DNA of 64,000 bases from Cryomorphaceae bacterium (GTDB taxonomy: Bacteria; Bacteroidota; Bacteroidia; Flavobacteriales; ECT2AJA-044): contig CP059070.1 of assembly GCA_017798125.1 (NCBI GenBank), forward strand, positions 1,488,001 to 1,552,000, written 5' to 3'. The first letter of the stretch is position 1. Every line of letters starts with the position of its first letter. Under the pieces are notes generated by a model. That model worked only from the letters and a program-made list of their open reading frames with translations, made no database searches and was not told the DNA's origin. The position numbers were made by a program, and so were the translations under genes. Shown piece after piece: positions 35,648-43,922 of the stretch.

Positions 35648-36484
35648 CTAAACTTTCTTTTTCGTCAAGACATTCATCAAGACCCCGGAAAGGATCAAAA
35701 CGATCCCGAGAATCGATCCCCAGGTATAGGTTTCATCGAAAATGAAGAAGCCGTAGAGCAAGGCGTAGACCGCCCCAAGGTATTTGAGCGAAGTGACTTG
35801 GTTGGCGGCATCGGCCTGTAGGGCCTTGGTCATATTCACCTGACCGATTTGGGTAAAAACACCCATGCCCAGTAAAATGAGCCAATCCCATCCGGATGGC
35901 GTCACCCAGTTAAAAAGGCTGACCACTGCCATAATTGGGGTAGCGATCAAGGGAAAGTAAAAGACCACGACCACGGGGTGGTCCGTCGCACGCACTTTGC
36001 GAATGGCATTGTAGGCCAAGCCAGCGAAGAAAGCGCTCGCCAATCCAAGACCGAGGTAAAGGACGTCGATCCGTGGGTCAAAGCCTTTCAGGACCACGAC
36101 TCCGGCAATGGCGAGTCCAAAGAACAACCACTGCATCTTGGACATGGGTTCCTTGAGAATAAAGATGGCGAAGATGGCCGTGAAGAGGGGAGAAAGGTAT
36201 TGAAGGGTGACCGCCGAAGCCAAGGGCATATTCTGGAGCGTGTAGAAAAACATACTCAAGGCCGTAATGCCAAATAGTCCGCGAAGAACAAGCCACTTCT
36301 TGTTGTTTCCCCAAGGCGAGACTCCGATGCGACGGAGGTATACCAAGCTGAGTGTTAAAGAAATAATACTGCGAAAAAGGACCAATTCCGTAGCGGGAAG
36401 GTGTGGTAAAAACTTTACGCAAAGCTGCATCAGCGAAAAGGCAAAGGTGCTGATGAGCATGAAGCGAATTCCTTTAGAAGTCAT
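35648..36484 (-). CDS. EamA/DMT-family transporter
   Basis: A 278-residue inner-membrane protein with ten predicted helices arranged as two EamA repeats of five (about 5-135 and 145-275). FALMQLCVKFLPHLPATELVLFRSIISL and the SAVTLQYLSPLFTAIFAIFILKEPM block are family signatures. These proteins export metabolites such as amino acids or nucleosides; the substrate cannot be told. Its start overlaps the end of the barrel-protein gene by 11 bases. Confidence 0.88.
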   Translation of the reverse strand: MTSKGIRFMLISTFAFSLMQLCVKFLPHLPATELVLFRSIISLTLSLVYLRRIGVSPWGNNKKWLVLRGLFGITALSMFFYTLQNMPLASAVTLQYLSPLFTAIFAIFILKEPMSKMQWLFFGLAIAGVVVLKGFDPRIDVLYLGLGLASAFFAGLAYNAIRKVRATDHPVVVVFYFPLIATPIMAVVSLFNWVTPSGWDWLILLGMGVFTQIGQVNMTKALQADAANQVTSLKYLGAVYALLYGFFIFDETYTWGSILGIVLILSGVLMNVLTKKKV

Positions 36485-37346
36485 AATAGACGAGTCGTAG
36501 GAAAGCGGCGGAATTCATATTGCGTTCTGCATAATCGCCAACCCGTACTTGGGTATTGTAGAAATTCCATCCAATATCTGCCGAAAAGCTAGCATTCAAA
36601 CGCAGCTTCAAACCTGGGGCAAACATCCACCCCACGCCCATTCCTCCTTGGGGTTCGTTCACATTTCCGTTAAACCCCTGATTCAGGATAGAATAAGTTC
36701 GGTTCCCGAATTTGACCTTGTTGGTTTTTACTTCCGTGTAGAGGAAGTCCACTCCAGCACTGATGAAGGGCTGAAAAGCCGAAGAGTTCTTCAAAACATA
36801 GGTGAGCCCCAAATCCACGTGAACCCGACTTTCTTCTCCCCAAATTTCTTCAAGCTCGATCCGCTGCTCCATGACCGGTCCGGTTAAATCTTCGACTTGT
36901 ACGGCGACGAAGCCTCCAGAAACGAGTTGGGCTGTGTTGAAATCCAAGAACGCGCCGAGGTCTTCATTCCAGAAATACTGAAAATTGACTCCAAACAACA
37001 TCGGCGTGTCATAGCGCATGTCCAGCGGAAGGCTGTTTCCGTCCAGGTACCAGTCGTTTCCGTTGTACTGATCCCGAATTTCCGCGTAAGTATTGGGGTT
37101 GTTGTACAGGCGAAGGATGGAGTTGGGGCCATTGGGATTTCCATTGTAGTAATTCGCCGTCACATCATTGGCAAAGTAGACACCAATATTGATGGCGTAG
37201 CTCATCCCCGTATGGGACAGCGGAATCTCCTCTTGCTGCGGATCACGTCCCTGCGCTGCATCTTCTTCCTCCGTGTTCCAATCGATTTGGGCCTGTGCCT
37301 GCGGCACGATGAGGAACAACGCCAAAAGAAGAACCCACTGCTTCAT
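36474..37346 (-). CDS. Outer-membrane beta-barrel protein, function unknown
   Basis: A 290-residue protein with a signal peptide (MKQWVLLLALFLIVPQAQAQ), an acidic linker, and alternating beta strands ending in AAFLRLVYYDF with terminal Phe, the usual barrel-insertion signal. It starts one base from the end of porT (shared base at 37346), so it may be coexpressed with that T9SS gene, but I do not recognise the family. A CATC-hairpin repeat lies in the signal-peptide codons. Confidence 0.65.
   Translation of the reverse strand: MKQWVLLLALFLIVPQAQAQIDWNTEEEDAAQGRDPQQEEIPLSHTGMSYAINIGVYFANDVTANYYNGNPNGPNSILRLYNNPNTYAEIRDQYNGNDWYLDGNSLPLDMRYDTPMLFGVNFQYFWNEDLGAFLDFNTAQLVSGGFVAVQVEDLTGPVMEQRIELEEIWGEESRVHVDLGLTYVLKNSSAFQPFISAGVDFLYTEVKTNKVKFGNRTYSILNQGFNGNVNEPQGGMGVGWMFAPGLKLRLNASFSADIGWNFYNTQVRVGDYAERNMNSAAFLRLVYYDF
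37295..37311 (-). repeat. CATC-hairpin repeat, copy 8
   Basis: Minus strand: CATC, stem GTGCC, loop GCA, stem GGCAC. It lies in signal-peptide codons 12-17 of the barrel protein, in the same sense. Confidence 0.68.
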
Positions 37347-38110
37347 TATTCGAATTGAAAACTAATCAGAACACATCGGGTGGTCAAGTCAACCACACCT
37401 TCGGTGAAGATCGTGTCATCGGGAACGACCATATTGCGCATACCGGTCGAAGCCTTGATCTGTGGACTGAATTTAAAGAAATCGAAGTAGATATCGATAC
37501 CAAAACCAAACTCGTAGGCGAAGTCAAAGCGCTTGATTCGGAACAACCGAGGGTCCTCCACAAGTTCTTGACTGGCCATGTCAATCATGTACTTGGCACC
37601 ACCCATGAGAAAGGGTCGCGCATTTCCAACGCGCTTTCCGCGAAGTTTGAGGTAGAGCGGGAATTCAATAAACGTAGACTCCACTTGTCTTTTCGCGACG
37701 AAGAAGTCACCCAACTGGTCGTTGTACACATCAAAGACCATATCCCGTTGCGTATAGCTGATTCCCGGGGTAAAGCGCAGATTCAGAAAGCTCGTCAAAC
37801 GCAAGTCTGAAATCAACAATAGCGTAAACCCAGGAGTGGCAATGCAATCCACGCTGTAGAGCGTGTTCTGATTGTCCTGAATGTTCTGAAGGGTTTCGGA
37901 TGGGGTGACGTGAAAGTCGTAGTAGTTGATGCCCAGTTCGAAGCCGAAGTGAATGGTCTTAAAATCGTACTTCGGAGAGCGCGACTGACGAGTCTCGTAG
38001 TTGTAGCGCTTCTGCGCACTGGCCCATCCTGCCGTGAGGCAGAAAACCAATATGAGAACGATATGTCGGCGATGTTGCATCATGAGGGGTGAACGACCCG
38101 TTTTTCGCAT
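37346..38110 (-). CDS. porT: Type IX secretion system protein PorT
   Basis: An outer-membrane beta-barrel needed for T9SS secretion and gliding in Bacteroidota. The 254-residue protein has the typical IHFGFELGINYYDFHV start after the signal peptide, TSFLNLRFTPGISYTQRDM, LKLRGKRVGNARPFLMGGAKYMIDM and the C-terminal VLISFQFE. It lies directly after ubiE with no gap, the arrangement seen in many flavobacteria. The start may be 38110 (adjacent to the ubiE stop) or 38080, which gives a cleaner signal peptide. A CATC-hairpin repeat lies in the signal-peptide codons. Confidence 0.88.
   Translation of the reverse strand: MRKTGRSPLMMQHRRHIVLILVFCLTAGWASAQKRYNYETRQSRSPKYDFKTIHFGFELGINYYDFHVTPSETLQNIQDNQNTLYSVDCIATPGFTLLLISDLRLTSFLNLRFTPGISYTQRDMVFDVYNDQLGDFFVAKRQVESTFIEFPLYLKLRGKRVGNARPFLMGGAKYMIDMASQELVEDPRLFRIKRFDFAYEFGFGIDIYFDFFKFSPQIKASTGMRNMVVPDDTIFTEGVVDLTTRCVLISFQFE
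38025..38042 (+). repeat. CATC-hairpin repeat, copy 9
   Basis: Plus strand: CATC, stem CTGCC, loop GTGA, stem GGCAG, then AAAACC. It lies in porT signal-peptide codons, antisense to the gene. Confidence 0.68.
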
Positions 38111-38845
38111 TTATTTTGTTCCCGTGTAAATACTGGCAATCCCGAAGGTCTGCGGTGCTATCGTCGTTTCGCGGTATCCAAGTTCTTCCAAAACGTCCGT
38201 AAAGGCCGTTCCGTATGGAAAGGCATCCACAGAATCTGGCAAGTAGGTGTAGGCGCGAGGATCCTTACTAACCAATCGACCCACGGTTGGCAAAACGCGC
38301 TTGCTGTAAAAACCGAAGAGCTGTTTCATCGGGAACTTCTCGGGCTGACTGAATTCCAAGATGATCACTTTTCCGCCGGGGCGAATGACGCGAAGCATCT
38401 CGCTCAAACCCTTCTTGAGGTTCTCGTAATTCCGCACGCCAAAGCTCACGGTCAATACATCGAAGTGATCGTCAGGAAATGGAAGGTCTTCCGAATCTCC
38501 AAGGCTCAAGGTGATGAGGTCATCCAAGCCCTGCTTACTCACCTTAACGCGTCCCTGCTCCAACATACCTTCTGAAATATCGACGCCGATAATTTCTTTA
38601 GGCTGAGTTACCCGAAGTGCAATGGCTTGATCCGCTGTTCCCGTAGCCAAATCCAGAATGCGCTCTGGCTTTTCAGCTTTGGCCAATTTGACCACGTTCT
38701 TTCTCCATCCCTTGTCAATACCAAGAGAGAGGAAGTGATTGAGGAAGTCATATCGCTTGGAGATGTTGTTGAACATTTCAGCGACTTGCTCCTTTTTCGA
38801 CTTTTCGGAGGAACCGTATGGGGTGACTTGTTCGAGCTTTTCCAT
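38111..38845 (-). CDS. ubiE: Demethylmenaquinone methyltransferase
   Basis: Methylates demethylmenaquinone in the last step of menaquinone synthesis, which feeds the respiratory chain including NQR. The 244-residue class I methyltransferase has MFNNISKRYDFLNHFLSLG (about 24-42), the SAM motif ILDLATGTADQA (about 61-72), VLTVSFGVRNYENL and the ILEFSQPEKFP motif. I choose the ATG at 38845, since the longer frame needs a TTG start. A TACCTTTG box at 38855-38862 ends 10 bases before it. Confidence 0.95.
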   Translation of the reverse strand: MEKLEQVTPYGSSEKSKKEQVAEMFNNISKRYDFLNHFLSLGIDKGWRKNVVKLAKAEKPERILDLATGTADQAIALRVTQPKEIIGVDISEGMLEQGRVKVSKQGLDDLITLSLGDSEDLPFPDDHFDVLTVSFGVRNYENLKKGLSEMLRVIRPGGKVIILEFSQPEKFPMKQLFGFYSKRVLPTVGRLVSKDPRAYTYLPDSVDAFPYGTAFTDVLEELGYRETTIAPQTFGIASIYTGTK

Positions 38846-38854
38846 TTTCGCGTG

Positions 38855-38862
38855 CAAAGGTA
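38855..38862 (-). promoter_or_regulatory. Promoter -7 box of ubiE-porT
   Basis: Minus-strand TACCTTTG lies just outside the SLC12-like coding sequence. It predicts a leader of only a few bases and separates ubiE-porT from the transporter genes. Confidence 0.5.
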
Positions 38863-38866
38863 CGAA

Positions 38867-41104
38867 CTATTCAAGGTCTTTCTCCAGCAAACTGTTCACA
38901 AACAGAATGTTTCCGAGATCATCGTAGCCGTCAAAGACCTGCGCACCAAGCTTCATTAACTGGCGACTCTGATAGCCAATCATAGTCAAATCGGCTCCAG
39001 AGCTGTACTCATTGATGAAAGCTTTGATTGGACGATCATCGCCTTTCTCAATCAAGCGTACGTTCGTCGGTGATACAGGGAGCTTTCCTTCGCGGATATT
39101 TTCTTGAAGTCGCTCCGCCGTCTCGTTTCTCTTTCCGGGTTCGTAGAGCGTAAAGATTTCGATTTCTCCACCTTTCCAATCGGGGTGACCCAAGGTGACA
39201 AAGGCCAAGAGAATCATCAACGTAGCGTTGTCATAGTCCCTGAACCCGACCCACAGGTGAATCTTTTTGCGACGTCCGAACCCTCTGTAGTTCGTACTAA
39301 GAATGGCCACGTCAAACTCGGTGGCTTTCAGCATTCCGTAGTTGTTGACGATCTGGCCGACTTGCTCTTCATCGTTCCGTGGATATTCAAAGAGGATGAG
39401 GTTGTGTCCCTTTCCGCTAATCCCGTTGAGCTGAATCACTTGAGCTAAGGCGCTTGTGTAACTAGGACTAACAATCGTGTCCATGACCACACGGCTTTGA
39501 TTGCCTTCGGCCAAGTTCAAAAGGCGCCGCATGACTTCTTGGGTTTCGAGATGAGTCTCACCGCTCAAGTATCCTTTTACATAGTGGATGTAGGTACCGA
39601 AACCGTACTTCAGTGACCACCAGCGCAACAGATCAAAGGCATCCCGGCGCTCAAAAGTATGGTCCGAAATGGTGACCGCGAAGGGGCGCCAGTAGGCATC
39701 TGGGTTGTTGTAGTCCTTCTTTTGAACGTAGACTTGAAGCCATCGGCTCAATTGGAAAATGACTCCTCTAAAGAGTTTCACTAGACCACCTCTGGAGCTG
39801 TTGTACTTACTGATGTAGAGGTAAATCACACCCATGAGCGCCAGAGATAAGAAAGCGTACGGAGCGTTCATTTTGAACATCAACCAAAGGCTCATCACGG
39901 CTCCAATCAGGCTAAGGCTCCAGTGGCTTCTAAAAGTTGGTCGATAGCTCGGATCCGCAGAAAAATGCTCCAAGAAGGATATCGTACAGATGGCTCCGTA
40001 GGTCACCATGAAGAACATGGAGATAACCTCCGCCACGAAATTGATGTCCCCTGCACTCACAAAAATGAAGGCGATCAGACAGGTGACGATGCTTCCGTTT
40101 ATAGGTTCGTTGTCTTCCTTTTTTCCTCGAGCCGTCCAGCGGTTCAAGACGTTTCCGGGGAAGATGCCATCGAGCCCCAGGGCTTGAAGGGTGCGTGGGG
40201 CAACCATGACCGAACCTAGAGCAGAGGAAATTGCGGCACAAGCCAGACCAATGGGGATGATGGGCCCCCAAATGGCAATCTCGGACATGATGAGCTGATT
40301 GCTCGCCAGGTCCTCGAGAGGTACGGAAATAATCAGTTTAAAGGCGACCGCGATGTAAATCAGGATTCCGGCAACGGTGGCCCAAAGAGTACCTTGAGGA
40401 ATCGACTTTTTGGGGTCTTTTAGATCTCCTGATAAGCCAAGTCCCGCGGCAATCCCCGTAAATGCAGGGAAGATGATGGTAAAGACATAAAAGAAGGGTT
40501 CTGGATCCTCAACCGTGGCCACGAAGTTGACCTCGCTAAACGGCATGTCCGTTCCACCGGCAAAAAAGAGGACCAAGGAGGAGAAAAGAACGACGACAAC
40601 CACATAAAGCGCTTTGATTCCGATGTTCGCCCCTTTGGTCAGCATCAATATGCTCAGTAGCCCCATACTGCCGAAGCCAAGTGCCTTTTTGTTGTAGAGC
40701 AGCTCTACCCACCAAGTAAGCCCGTACTCGCCCTCCATATAGACGGCCAAGGGTGCCAAGGATTCGACAAAGGCGATCACGTAGAAGGCCACACTGATGG
40801 CCTGACTTAAGAACAGCGCTATCCCGATGGCCGCACCAATGTTAAGTCCAAAGCTTCGGCTAATGATGTAATAGGCCCCACCGCCTTCCACTTTGATATT
40901 CGTCGCGATCTCCGCCACGGCTAAGGCTGTTGGCAAAGTGACTATATGACCAATAATGATGATGGCAATGGTTCCTAGGAATCCCGTGTTTCCCACTGCG
41001 TAACCAAAGCGCAGAAACAAGATAGCTCCTAAGATGGTCGAGATGGCCGTCAAGAAAACGGGCAGTGTCCCTAATTGTCCAGAAGTACGTAAGCTTTGAG
41101 GCAT
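38867..41104 (-). CDS. SLC12-like cation-chloride cotransporter/amino acid permease
   Basis: An APC-superfamily transporter of 745 residues. Residues about 10-440 form twelve predicted helices: TAISTILGAILFLRFGYAVGNTG is the NKCC/KCC-like TM1, followed by GGGAYYIISRSFGLNIG. Residues about 450-745 form a large soluble C-terminal domain, as in eukaryotic SLC12 cotransporters. Bacterial members are called SLC12-like; transport of K+ or Na+ with Cl-, or of amino acids, is possible. Its start overlaps the trkH-like stop, so the pair may jointly set cell K+ and osmotic balance. Confidence 0.82.
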   Translation of the reverse strand: MPQSLRTSGQLGTLPVFLTAISTILGAILFLRFGYAVGNTGFLGTIAIIIIGHIVTLPTALAVAEIATNIKVEGGGAYYIISRSFGLNIGAAIGIALFLSQAISVAFYVIAFVESLAPLAVYMEGEYGLTWWVELLYNKKALGFGSMGLLSILMLTKGANIGIKALYVVVVVLFSSLVLFFAGGTDMPFSEVNFVATVEDPEPFFYVFTIIFPAFTGIAAGLGLSGDLKDPKKSIPQGTLWATVAGILIYIAVAFKLIISVPLEDLASNQLIMSEIAIWGPIIPIGLACAAISSALGSVMVAPRTLQALGLDGIFPGNVLNRWTARGKKEDNEPINGSIVTCLIAFIFVSAGDINFVAEVISMFFMVTYGAICTISFLEHFSADPSYRPTFRSHWSLSLIGAVMSLWLMFKMNAPYAFLSLALMGVIYLYISKYNSSRGGLVKLFRGVIFQLSRWLQVYVQKKDYNNPDAYWRPFAVTISDHTFERRDAFDLLRWWSLKYGFGTYIHYVKGYLSGETHLETQEVMRRLLNLAEGNQSRVVMDTIVSPSYTSALAQVIQLNGISGKGHNLILFEYPRNDEEQVGQIVNNYGMLKATEFDVAILSTNYRGFGRRKKIHLWVGFRDYDNATLMILLAFVTLGHPDWKGGEIEIFTLYEPGKRNETAERLQENIREGKLPVSPTNVRLIEKGDDRPIKAFINEYSSGADLTMIGYQSRQLMKLGAQVFDGYDDLGNILFVNSLLEKDLE

Positions 41105-42915
41105 TAACCGACGATCATTTGCGCTTTAGGATACTTGTACTCCGTTGAACCCACTCTTGAGCTCAGCGCAAAGGCCAAGGTAAGTGTTCCTACGCGACCT
41201 ACGAACATAGAAATCATCACAATTATTTTCCCAGCATCACTCAGATCACCGGTGATGCCTGTTGAGAGGCCCACCGTGGCAAAGGCCGATATTTCTTCAA
41301 ATGCGAGAGCAAAAGTGCTCATCTCTGGCTCAGCAATAGAAAGGGCAAAGATGCAGAGGAAGACGAAGGTGGCAGAAAAAAGGAAGATGGAGTAGGCCTT
41401 GTTCAGCGTTTCTGGATGGATGGTGTGCTTGAAGACATCGACATTCTTTTTTCCTCGAATGGTAGCCCAGGAGGCCAGAAAAATGGAGGCAAACGTAGAG
41501 GTCTTGATTCCCCCACCCGTTGAACCGCTCGAAGCTCCAATAAACATCAAGAACATAAACATGATCAGCGTAGGAGTGGCTAGAGCACCTATATCCACGG
41601 TATTGAAACCCGCCGTTCGGGTGGTGACGCTTTGAAAAATTGAAGTGATGACTCGTTCGCCAAAGTTTAGCGAACTCATGGTATTGTCATCTTCAATCAG
41701 GAAGAAGCCCACGGCGCCTACTACGACCAAGGCAATAGACGTGTAAATGGCGATTTTAGTAGCGATGGAGTAGGTTCTCCAAGGCTGTTGAATTCGTTCT
41801 CGCATCCGACGAAGGCCCCAGATGTCAGAGATGACCGGAAAGCCCAAGCCACCGAAGAAGATGAGAATGGCAATCACAATATGCAGGAGGTAGCCTCCAC
41901 GAACCATCTCGTCGAACAGTCCATCCGTCAATAGACTGAATCCCGCATTGTTAAATGCTGAAATGGAGTGAAAAACACTGTAGAAGAACCGATCTCCGAA
42001 GTGTTCAAAAGACATTTTAGGACTCCAGAGCATGAAGATGAGAACCGCACCGATGATCTCTGCGATAAAGCTGAACAAGAAGATTTGCCTCAGAAGCCCT
42101 CTACTTTCATTCAAGCCATCTGCAGAAATCGAATCTTGAAACATACTTTGATGACGAATCCCAATTCCCTTTCGCGAAAAGAGGGCGATAAAGGTGGCAA
42201 AGGAAATGATGTTGAGTCCACCGAGTTGAATGAGGAACATGATGATGATTTGTCCCTTGGTGGTGAAATAGGTGGCGGTGTCAACGACGATAAGTCCAGT
42301 GACACAACTGGCACTGATGGCCGTGAACAACGCGTCAATAAAGGGCATGGGTTCACCAGTAGTATTCATTTCCGGTAAGCTCAATAACCCGCATCCCAGG
42401 GAGATCAGCACCAAGAAACTGAAGATCAGTAGGGTGGGGGGTGCCAATCTTATGGAATTGAACACCGTGGTGGCTCGAGTCAATTCAATACCCACTAAAA
42501 AGAGGATGTAACCCTGAATGAAAAGGACGTAAAAACTGGTCAGGTTTTCGAATCCGATTTGCATGCCCAGCCACCGTACCAAGGGGAATCCGAAGACAAA
42601 AAGCGAGATGGAGTTGATCAAGATGAGGAGCATCAAGAGGCCTTCAAACCAGGTCTCGCGAAAATAATCCCGCGGATGAAAGCTGTAGACGAATCCCAGA
42701 AAGTACTTGATGAAATAAAAGGCAAAACTGCCGCGAACGGCCATAATCACAAAGGACCTAGACATGTCGGATTGGGGGTATCCAAAGAAATACACCAGCG
42801 TGCCAATGGTAAACAGGGAGACGATGAGACTTCCGTAATTCAGGGCGGAGAGTACACGCTCTTTACTGTCGAACAAAAAAATATTGACGCGTTCGCGAAA
42901 GGATCTCAATGACAT
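41104..42915 (-). CDS. trkH: TrkH/KtrB-family K+ transporter with N-terminal membrane extension
   Basis: The K+-translocating subunit of a Trk/Ktr system. The 603-residue protein has four M1-P-M2 repeats with selectivity-filter loops SASCVTGL, AFNNAGFS, TRTAGFNT and ATVGLSTG, and the TGGGIKTSTF gating-loop motif. TrkH/KtrB proteins are usually about 450-490 residues. The extra 130-150 N-terminal residues hold about four predicted helices, which I cannot assign. No trkA/ktrA gene is adjacent. It overlaps the SLC12-like gene by one base. Confidence 0.9.
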   Translation of the reverse strand: MSLRSFRERVNIFLFDSKERVLSALNYGSLIVSLFTIGTLVYFFGYPQSDMSRSFVIMAVRGSFAFYFIKYFLGFVYSFHPRDYFRETWFEGLLMLLILINSISLFVFGFPLVRWLGMQIGFENLTSFYVLFIQGYILFLVGIELTRATTVFNSIRLAPPTLLIFSFLVLISLGCGLLSLPEMNTTGEPMPFIDALFTAISASCVTGLIVVDTATYFTTKGQIIIMFLIQLGGLNIISFATFIALFSRKGIGIRHQSMFQDSISADGLNESRGLLRQIFLFSFIAEIIGAVLIFMLWSPKMSFEHFGDRFFYSVFHSISAFNNAGFSLLTDGLFDEMVRGGYLLHIVIAILIFFGGLGFPVISDIWGLRRMRERIQQPWRTYSIATKIAIYTSIALVVVGAVGFFLIEDDNTMSSLNFGERVITSIFQSVTTRTAGFNTVDIGALATPTLIMFMFLMFIGASSGSTGGGIKTSTFASIFLASWATIRGKKNVDVFKHTIHPETLNKAYSIFLFSATFVFLCIFALSIAEPEMSTFALAFEEISAFATVGLSTGITGDLSDAGKIIVMISMFVGRVGTLTLAFALSSRVGSTEYKYPKAQMIVG

Positions 42916-42926
42916 TGATGGCAGTC

Positions 42927-43922
42927 TCAGGTCAAGAGCTGAAGTGCTTCATCGCGTAATTGGCGACGATCAATGGGTACGACACCCACGTGTTCACACA
43001 CCAGCCCTCCTGCTAAATTAGCAAAACGGGCGACATCCTTAAGGGCCACTCCTTGGGCATAAACTAGGGCCGCAGTGCTGATAACAGAATCCCCTGCACC
43101 GGAGACGTCTACGATATTTCGTTCATACACGGGGAAATGGTGCTCCTCTTCTTCGCTCTGAATCTGAACGCCGTACTCCGACAGTGTGCACAACACGCTC
43201 TTAGCGGCTAAGCGTTCTCGAGTAGCCCGAATCTCCTTGCTGCGAAGCTCTTCTTTGGCTGCGTCTTCGGGAGCGTGCCAAGATTCGAGTCCTTCATTGA
43301 GTTCCTTCCAGTTCGGTTTGAACAAGTCGACACCGTGATACGCCCAGTAATGCTCGCGCTTAGGGTCAACCGCTACCGGGATTTCGCATGAATGCGCTAA
43401 TTCAATAACAGCTTCGATTAATTCTGGAGTGAGAAGTCCTTTGTTGTAGTCTTCGAAAATGACCACGTGAATTTCATGTTGTTTGAAGATCTTTTTGATT
43501 CGCTTGAAGATCTTTTTGGAGGTCACCGGTTCCGTTGATTCTTGATCAACGCGCAGAACATGCTTGTCATCACTAATGATTCGCGTCTTGACGGTTGTAG
43601 GCCGATCATCTACACTCACAATGCCTTCGGTATTGAGCCCCCGTTGTTGCATGAGATGTACAAAGAGCTCTCCTCGGAGATCTTCACCAACCACGCTGCA
43701 AAGGAACGGGGTAGCTCCCAAGGATTGAACGTTCAGGGCTACATTTGCGGCACCACCTAGTCGCTCTTCTCTGGAGTCAATGGAAACCACTGGAACGGGT
43801 GCTTCGGGTGACATGCGGTCAATATGCCCCCACATGTACGAATCAATCATGGCGTCCCCGACAACGAGGACGTTCTGATCCGAAAACCGATGAACGATAT
43901 CCTTAATTTCCTCGGGCGTCAT
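42927..43922 (-). CDS. PfkB-family kinase, RfaE1/HldE-like
   Basis: A 331-residue ribokinase-family enzyme that most resembles the kinase half of HldE (heptose-7-phosphate 1-kinase): VLVVGDAMIDSYMWGHIDRMSPEAPVPV, LGGAANVALNVQSLGA and the catalytic NIVDVSGAGDSV (anion hole and Asp base, near residue 272-284). The adenylyltransferase half is absent. The step would feed ADP-heptose for LPS core. Other sugar kinases of this family cannot be excluded. It overlaps the aminotransferase stop by one base. Confidence 0.85.
   Translation of the reverse strand: MTPEEIKDIVHRFSDQNVLVVGDAMIDSYMWGHIDRMSPEAPVPVVSIDSREERLGGAANVALNVQSLGATPFLCSVVGEDLRGELFVHLMQQRGLNTEGIVSVDDRPTTVKTRIISDDKHVLRVDQESTEPVTSKKIFKRIKKIFKQHEIHVVIFEDYNKGLLTPELIEAVIELAHSCEIPVAVDPKREHYWAYHGVDLFKPNWKELNEGLESWHAPEDAAKEELRSKEIRATRERLAAKSVLCTLSEYGVQIQSEEEEHHFPVYERNIVDVSGAGDSVISTAALVYAQGVALKDVARFANLAGGLVCEHVGVVPIDRRQLRDEALQLLT

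Noticed and set aside
36063-36082. GATCC-GT-GGGTC followed by AAAG in the EamA gene, similar to copy 6
   Set aside because: It has only a two-base loop and a CGTC foot; too weak to include.
40169-40191. CATC followed by AGCCC-CA-GGGCT in the SLC12-like gene
   Set aside because: The loop would be two bases and lacks GTA; it may be a decayed relative of the hairpin family but is not counted.
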